Position numbers and translations under genes: made by a program. A DNA stretch of 19,486 bases from SYIM01 sp044359405. Its GTDB lineage: Bacteria; Pseudomonadota; Gammaproteobacteria; Burkholderiales; Burkholderiaceae_E. Of the stretch, positions 15,505 through 19,486 are shown piece by piece (the first letter of the stretch is position 1; each line of letters begins with the position of its first letter). The stretch lies in contig JBIKMC010000030.1 in the NCBI GenBank assembly GCA_044359405.1, positions 1 through 19,486 of the forward strand. Direction: 5' to 3'. Below the pieces are notes generated by a model that made no database searches, was not told the DNA's origin, and saw only the letters and a list, made by a program, of their open reading frames with translations.

Positions 15505-16343
15505 GCGCTTCTCCGATAGCGACGCGCCAGCCAGGCGCTCAGAAAGACCACCGTCAGAGAAATCAGCAGCAGTACCACCGCGACGGTTGCGCCGCGCGGC
15601 CGGTCACGCATGAACAGGAACGAACGCGCAATGATGGTGGACAGCGTCTGATAGCGGTCGCCGATCAGCAGGGTCGGAATCACGTACATGGAAACCGCCA
15701 TCGAAAAAACAAACGACACGCCGGCAATGACGCCCGGCATGGTGAGCGGCACGGTTACTTTACGAAAGCTATGCCAGGGGCTGGCACCCAGGGTGGACGC
15801 TGCCTCGACGTAGCGGCGATCAATCATCTTTACCACCGAGTAGATCGGCAGGACCATGAACGGCAAAAACACATTGACGGCGCCGATCAGCAGTCCGAGT
15901 TCGGTGAAGATGAGCCGGATGGGTTGCTCAACGATGCCCAGATTGACCAGCGCCGTGTTGAGCACGCCATTGGAGCGCAGCAGAATCGACCATGAAAAGG
16001 CTTTGACCACCACGCCAACCGACAGCGGCAGAATCAGGGCGACCAGCAGAACCACCTGCGTGATGCCACTTGAGCGCGCCAGGGCAAATGCCATGGGGTA
16101 GCCGATGATGAGCGACACCAGCGTGACCTTGACGGCGGTTTCCAGCGTATTGCCCAGCACCTTCCAGCTGTAGGCATCCGCGAAGAACTCCCGGTAGGTG
16201 GCCAGTGAGAGCCCCTGAGGCGTGGTGACGCTGGTGATCAGCAGCAGAAACAGCGGGATGGCAAAGGCCGCTGCCATGTAGATCGTGGCCGGTAGTGCCA
16301 GCAGGCTGATGCGGTCGCGCGAGGCGCCCAGGGCAGCACTCAT
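15501..16343 (-). CDS. ABC transporter permease, PotB-like
   Basis: 280-aa inner-membrane permease, the first of two in the operon. Seen: an N-terminal hydrophobic helix near 13-37, further segments near 68-88, 97-118, 147-168, 202-225 and 250-270, and an EAA motif VEAASTLGASPWHSFRKV at 179-196 that should contact the ATPase. ATG start, 6 bp after the stop of the ATPase gene, with its ribosome site inside the end of that gene. Its stop overlaps the next permease's GTG by 4 bp. The class imports polyamines, but many homologues carry other cationic or organic solutes. Confidence 0.9.
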   Translation of the reverse strand: MSAALGASRDRISLLALPATIYMAAAFAIPLFLLLITSVTTPQGLSLATYREFFADAYSWKVLGNTLETAVKVTLVSLIIGYPMAFALARSSGITQVVLLVALILPLSVGVVVKAFSWSILLRSNGVLNTALVNLGIVEQPIRLIFTELGLLIGAVNVFLPFMVLPIYSVVKMIDRRYVEAASTLGASPWHSFRKVTVPLTMPGVIAGVSFVFSMAVSMYVIPTLLIGDRYQTLSTIIARSFLFMRDRPRGATVAVVLLLISLTVVFLSAWLARRYRRSA

Positions 16344-16349
16344 GGGATG

Positions 16350-17447
16350 TCAGGCCGGAAAGACGAGCGTATCGCGCACAGCCCAGCGCAGATTGACGGT
16401 GCTGCCTGGCGCGGGAATTGAGCTTGCACCGGCGATTTCAACCGTGATGCGCGCGTCGTCTGAACTGCCCTTGAGGTAAAGCTGGATTTTGGAGCCCAGG
16501 TAGACCACGTCTTCCAGCGTCAGTGCAACGCCGTTGTCACCATCGCCTGCAGTCCCCAGACTGATATGTTCGGGGCGTACGGCGAGCATGACGCGTGAAC
16601 CGCGGGTGAACACCGCGGGCGCTTTCAGGGCTCCGACTGCTGTATCTGCGGTGATGCCCGACGAATCACTTACCGAGACGGTACCGGCGAGTCGTGATGA
16701 AAGACCGACGAATTCCAGCACGAAAGCGCTGGCCGGGTGTTCGTAAATTTCCGCGGGCGTGCCGATCTGTTCGATACGCCCGGCATTCATGACCGCGATG
16801 CGATCAGACATGACCAGCGCTTCATCCTGGTCATGCGTGACAAAGATGGCCGTGATGCCCTGCGCACGCAGAATACGGCGCAGCTCGATCTGCATGGTCT
16901 CGCGCAGTTTGCGATCGAGCGCCGATAGGGGCTCGTCAAGCAGCAGCAGCTTGGGCTTGACCGCCAGCGCGCGGGCGACCGCCACGCGCTGCTGTTGGCC
17001 TCCCGACAATGCCGTCACCGGCCGCTGGGCGAATTCGCTCATGCGAACCAGATCAAGCGAGGCCGGCACCTGACGGCGGATCTCGTCGCGTGATACACCA
17101 CGAGCCTCAAGGCCGAAGGCGACATTTTCGGCCACGGTGAGATGCGGAAACAGGGCATAGTTTTGAAAGACAACACCCACATCCCGCCGATGGGGCGGAA
17201 TACGGGTGATGTCAGCGCCGTCGAGCAAAATGGCGCCCCGGTCAGCCGGCAGCAGCCCTGCGATCATGCGCAGCATGGTGGTCTTGCCACAGCCTGAAGG
17301 GCCCAGCAGCGACACGAACTCGTTTCGGTCTATGGCGAAATCCAGACCATCGATGACCGAGGTGCTGCGAAACGATTTGGAGACCCCGCGCATCTGCAGA
17401 TACGCGCTGGCGGGAGCACCCCCGCCAGACGAAACATGAGACGTCAT
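16350..17447 (-). CDS. ABC transporter ATP-binding protein, PotA/CUT1-TOBE type
   Basis: 365-aa cytoplasmic ATPase of the importer. Seen: Walker A GPSGCGKT (49-56), Q-loop VVFQNYALFPH (Gln95), signature LSGGQQQR (148-155), Walker B LLLLDEP with Asp171/Glu172, H-loop FVTHDQDEA (His205), and a C-terminal TOBE region from about 265 to the end, containing VRPEH. All catalytic motifs are intact. I chose ATG at 17447 because it overlaps the binding-protein stop by one base (TGATG). An in-frame ATG 12 codons upstream would sit inside the preceding gene. The first 15 residues are a Ser/Gly/Ala-rich tail before the domain begins at YLQMRGVSKSF. Confidence 0.94.
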   Translation of the reverse strand: MTSHVSSGGGAPASAYLQMRGVSKSFRSTSVIDGLDFAIDRNEFVSLLGPSGCGKTTMLRMIAGLLPADRGAILLDGADITRIPPHRRDVGVVFQNYALFPHLTVAENVAFGLEARGVSRDEIRRQVPASLDLVRMSEFAQRPVTALSGGQQQRVAVARALAVKPKLLLLDEPLSALDRKLRETMQIELRRILRAQGITAIFVTHDQDEALVMSDRIAVMNAGRIEQIGTPAEIYEHPASAFVLEFVGLSSRLAGTVSVSDSSGITADTAVGALKAPAVFTRGSRVMLAVRPEHISLGTAGDGDNGVALTLEDVVYLGSKIQLYLKGSSDDARITVEIAGASSIPAPGSTVNLRWAVRDTLVFPA

Positions 17448-18484
17448 CAGACAGCCATTTCCTTGTCCCAGCGCTCGACCCACTCCTTGCGCTTGGCCGA
17501 TACGTTAGCCCAATCCGGCACAAAGATGTCGACCTTGGGAAAGCCTGCGGGCGGCGACACCGTTTTATTGGTGGGCAGCGCATAGGCCAGGGTGGCCAGT
17601 TCGGTTTGGAAGGCGCCCAGCATGTCGTTGATGAAGGCATTGGCCAAGTCGGCATGTGGCCCATTGGTGACCTTGGCGATACCCGATGGCATACCCATGG
17701 AGCCTTCCTTGAGCGTGACCATGTCAACCGGGGCTCCATCTTTTTTGCGCATGAGGGCATACGAGCTAAGCGCCCCGCCAATCATGAAGGCTTCACCCTG
17801 CTCAAGCAGGTTGAAAGCCTGAGTCATCTGCGAGTAGATGGTGAGCAGGTTAGGCTTGAGTTCACGCAGTTTGCGGAAGGCGGCATCGGTGTCGTACTGC
17901 GCGTCTTTGGGCGGCTTGCCGGTGGCGACCGCGCCAGCCATAAAAAAGGTTGAAAGCCCCTCGGTGTTCTGCAGGCCCGGGATGATGACCCGACCCTTCA
18001 GCGCCGGGTTCCACAGGTCATTCCACGAGGTGGGGGGCGTTTTTACTTTCTGCGTGTTGTACGCGATGCCGGTGTAGGGCTGCTGATAGTTGGCCCACAT
18101 TCCGTCCTGGTGAATGGCCTCAGGTTTCAGTTGGGCAAGATTGGCCACCTTGTCGGCCGTCATTTTCTCGATGACGCCCTCTTTGACTGCCAGCAGCATT
18201 ACCGGGTCGTCCATCATGACGACAGACAGGTAAGGCTTGGCCTTGTTGTTGACCATCTTCTCAAGATTGGTGAGCGAGCGCGTGCCCTCCAGAATGATCT
18301 TGACGTTGTGTTTTTTCTCGAAGCTGGGCACCACGTTGGGGCGTAGAAACGTAAGGTGACTGGATGCACAGCCGATCACCATTTCGCGTGCCTGTGCACG
18401 AATGATGGCGGGAAAACCCAGCGAGGCGGCGCCGGCGGAGGCGGCGGTGAGCACGCGGCGGCGTGAGGCGGAGCTGACTGACAT
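17447..18484 (-). CDS. periplasmic solute-binding protein of the ABC importer
   Basis: 345-aa extracellular binding protein, spermidine/putrescine-binding (PotD/AfuA) style. Seen: an N-terminal twin-arginine-like signal (SASRRRVLTAAS then a hydrophobic stretch, cleavage probably after IIRAQA near 32), so export may use Tat. The mature part begins with a beta strand MVIGCASSHLTF and carries typical family segments such as GIAYNTQKV (near 127-135), SWNDLWNPALKGRV (near 141-154) and ALPTNK near the end. Strong ribosome site AGGAGA about 6 nt from the ATG. It is first in the five-gene operon binding protein, ATPase, permease, permease, amidohydrolase. The 183 bp upstream contain two inverted repeats. 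Its ligand cannot be read from sequence. The neighbouring amidohydrolase suggests a nitrogenous ring or amide compound. Confidence 0.9.
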   Translation of the reverse strand: MSVSSASRRRVLTAASAGAASLGFPAIIRAQAREMVIGCASSHLTFLRPNVVPSFEKKHNVKIILEGTRSLTNLEKMVNNKAKPYLSVVMMDDPVMLLAVKEGVIEKMTADKVANLAQLKPEAIHQDGMWANYQQPYTGIAYNTQKVKTPPTSWNDLWNPALKGRVIIPGLQNTEGLSTFFMAGAVATGKPPKDAQYDTDAAFRKLRELKPNLLTIYSQMTQAFNLLEQGEAFMIGGALSSYALMRKKDGAPVDMVTLKEGSMGMPSGIAKVTNGPHADLANAFINDMLGAFQTELATLAYALPTNKTVSPPAGFPKVDIFVPDWANVSAKRKEWVERWDKEMAV

Positions 18485-18531
18485 GGACTTCTCCTGGTTC
18501 AGATTCGAGTCGATGAGCCCAAAATGCCCGG

Positions 18532-18550
18532 GCGTCTTGGTGTAAGACGC
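18532..18550 (-). promoter_or_regulatory. dyad-symmetric site upstream of the importer operon
   Basis: Perfect 7-bp arms GCGTCTT (18532-18538) and AAGACGC (18544-18550) with a 5-nt centre, ending 47 nt before the binding-protein ATG. Read on the minus strand it contains TCTTACACCAAGA, a T-N11-A dyad like LysR-type operators. It could instead be a leader hairpin. No T-run follows, so it is not an intrinsic terminator. No regulator gene is visible in the window. Confidence 0.45.
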
Positions 18551-18620
18551 TCACAGCAATCCACATGCCACCCGGCACGGCCTGAGCAGCGCCGGTGCAT
18601 GCGCTTGTTCTGATCATTGT

Positions 18621-18642
18621 GCACGCCGTCGGTGCGGCGTGC
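18621..18642 (-). terminator. strong GC hairpin after the upstream racemase-family gene, no T-run
   Basis: Perfect 8-bp arms GCACGCCG (18621-18628) and CGGCGTGC (18635-18642) with a 6-nt loop, about 25 nt beyond the stop of the minus-strand racemase-family gene. The stem is almost all G/C. The following minus-strand bases are ACAATGATCAG, not T-rich, so it is not a classical intrinsic terminator. It may protect the 3' end, pause polymerase, or be an operator. The remainder of 18485-18667 holds no gene. Confidence 0.4.
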
Positions 18643-18667
18643 CCGCGCGTGGTGCGCTGACCGAGGG

Positions 18668-19396
18668 TTATTCCCGTGCCTCTTGCGGCGGCTGTGCTAC
18701 CAAGGCGCGCTGCACGGCCAGTCGTACCGCCTCGGGAATCGGCTCAATCACCGGAACAGACAGTCTTGGCGCGAGCGCGCGAGCCACCTGGGCCAAAGGT
18801 CCGCCACCGATGACCAGAGCGCTGGCCCCCCGTTTCTGAATGGCACGAACACAGGCGGCGTATATAGCTTCTTCGAGGGCCTCGGCGTCGGCCATGAGTG
18901 TGGCCGGATCGCCGGGTGTCAGCTCGACCCCGGCAAAGCAGTCCGCATGACCATAACGCCAGGCACTGGCAACAATAGAGTCTGCGAGTGCGGGGGTGGT
19001 GGTGACCACCGCAAAGTGAGCGCCGGGGTCGATTGAGACGGCTGCCTTGGCCATCGAAGCTTCGGCAAGCCCGGTCACGGGAATGCTCGTGGCTGCGCGG
19101 ATCTCGGCCAGCGCAGGGTCCCCGAAGGCGCCGATGATGACGCCAGCAAGATCGGCGATGTGCAGGTCATTCAGGCTTTCGATGAGCGCCTGCGCCGCCT
19201 CGGAAAGCGCCAGCTCGTTTGTGATCAGACTTACGCCTCGATGGACGGTACGCGTGATGATTTCAAAGCGGTCCTCGCCGCTCAGATCCACCAAGGCATC
19301 ACGGGCAATGGCGCCCATTGCCATCGTCACCCGACTGTCGGTGTTCGGGTTGACCAGCACCAGCTCGCGCCTGCGTGGGCCGGACGCGTGGTTCAA
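18668..19396 (-). CDS. Asp/Glu/hydantoin racemase family protein lacking both catalytic cysteines (second copy)
   Basis: 242-aa superfamily member with LVLVNPNTDSRVT at 12-24, GAFGDPAL at 89-96, PVTGLAEASM and VIGGGPLAQVA at 195-205. The catalytic cysteine positions read Ala90 and Gly198, as in the copy at 12460-13206. The only cysteines (Cys153, Cys182) are outside the motifs. The two proteins are otherwise rather different, so they are distant paralogues, not a recent duplication. The start is TTG at 19396, overlapping the stop of the preceding gene (TTGA), with AGGA about 7 nt upstream. No family-like sequence precedes it, and an ATG further in would remove the NPNT strand. It lies 183 bp upstream of the importer operon on the same strand. 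Confidence 0.83.
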   Translation of the reverse strand: MNHASGPRRRELVLVNPNTDSRVTMAMGAIARDALVDLSGEDRFEIITRTVHRGVSLITNELALSEAAQALIESLNDLHIADLAGVIIGAFGDPALAEIRAATSIPVTGLAEASMAKAAVSIDPGAHFAVVTTTPALADSIVASAWRYGHADCFAGVELTPGDPATLMADAEALEEAIYAACVRAIQKRGASALVIGGGPLAQVARALAPRLSVPVIEPIPEAVRLAVQRALVAQPPQEARE

Positions 19397-19486
19397 GCGA
19401 AGTCCTGAAATAGACTGCCCCAGCCCTTCACCCGGGCGGTATCGACGCCGGTCACACGCAAGGCCTTCCAGAGCGCGGTGGCCACG
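19393..19486 (-). CDS. C-terminus of an unidentified protein, cut by the window edge
   Basis: The frame open at the window end reads ALWKALRVTGVDTARVK and ends in GSLFQDFA before TGA at 19395-19393. It gives 30 complete codons with composition like the neighbouring genes, and its stop overlaps the TTG start of the racemase-family gene in TTGA. That is the same tight coupling seen through the operon, which supports it as a real gene. I do not recognise the family from this fragment. Confidence 0.6.
   Translation of the reverse strand, partial: VATALWKALRVTGVDTARVKGWGSLFQDFA

Noticed and set aside
14704..18484. Naming the importer potABCD
   Set aside because: Class similarity is clear, but this family carries many solutes. 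The amidohydrolase neighbour argues against a plain polyamine importer.

Overview
The window is a compact, GC-rich bacterial chromosome segment with short intergenic gaps and many overlapping start/stop codons. Protein families and codon habits suggest a betaproteobacterium, probably Burkholderiales and perhaps Alcaligenaceae-like. That placement is inference, since no rRNA or other marker gene is present. I see no tRNA, rRNA, CRISPR array, transposase, integrase or phage gene.

Left part (1-5768). A minus-strand pair encodes a mandelate racemase/muconate lactonizing-type enolase-superfamily enzyme (1177-2325) and a PLP-dependent threonine aldolase (52-1152). Divergent from it is a plus-strand ABC pair: a GldA-like ATPase (2476-3234), overlapping by 4 bp a fused GldF-GldG-like permease/auxiliary protein (3231-5768).

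Middle part (5892-12409, all minus strand). It holds a DedA membrane protein, an iron-containing alcohol dehydrogenase, a patatin phospholipase fused to a POTRA/outer-membrane barrel, and a membrane-anchored spermidine-synthase-fold protein. These look like housekeeping and envelope genes. A 10-bp inverted repeat brackets a TATAAA box upstream of the alcohol dehydrogenase.

Right part (12460-19486). This is the most interesting region. A minus-strand operon encodes a Tat-type periplasmic binding protein, an ABC ATPase, two permeases of the spermidine/putrescine class and a metal-dependent amidohydrolase. Nearly every junction overlaps or is coupled. Two Asp/Glu/hydantoin racemase-family proteins flank it, one upstream on the same strand (18668-19396) and one convergent at the far end (12460-13206). 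In both, the two catalytic cysteine positions read as Ala and Gly. The amidohydrolase has Gln where the HxxE general acid/base Glu is expected. Together these suggest an uptake-and-catabolism locus for an unidentified, probably nitrogen-containing solute, using family members with altered chemistry. Two hairpin-forming sequences lie in the 183-bp gap before the binding-protein gene. The last 94 bases hold the C-terminus of a further gene that feeds into the upstream racemase-family gene.
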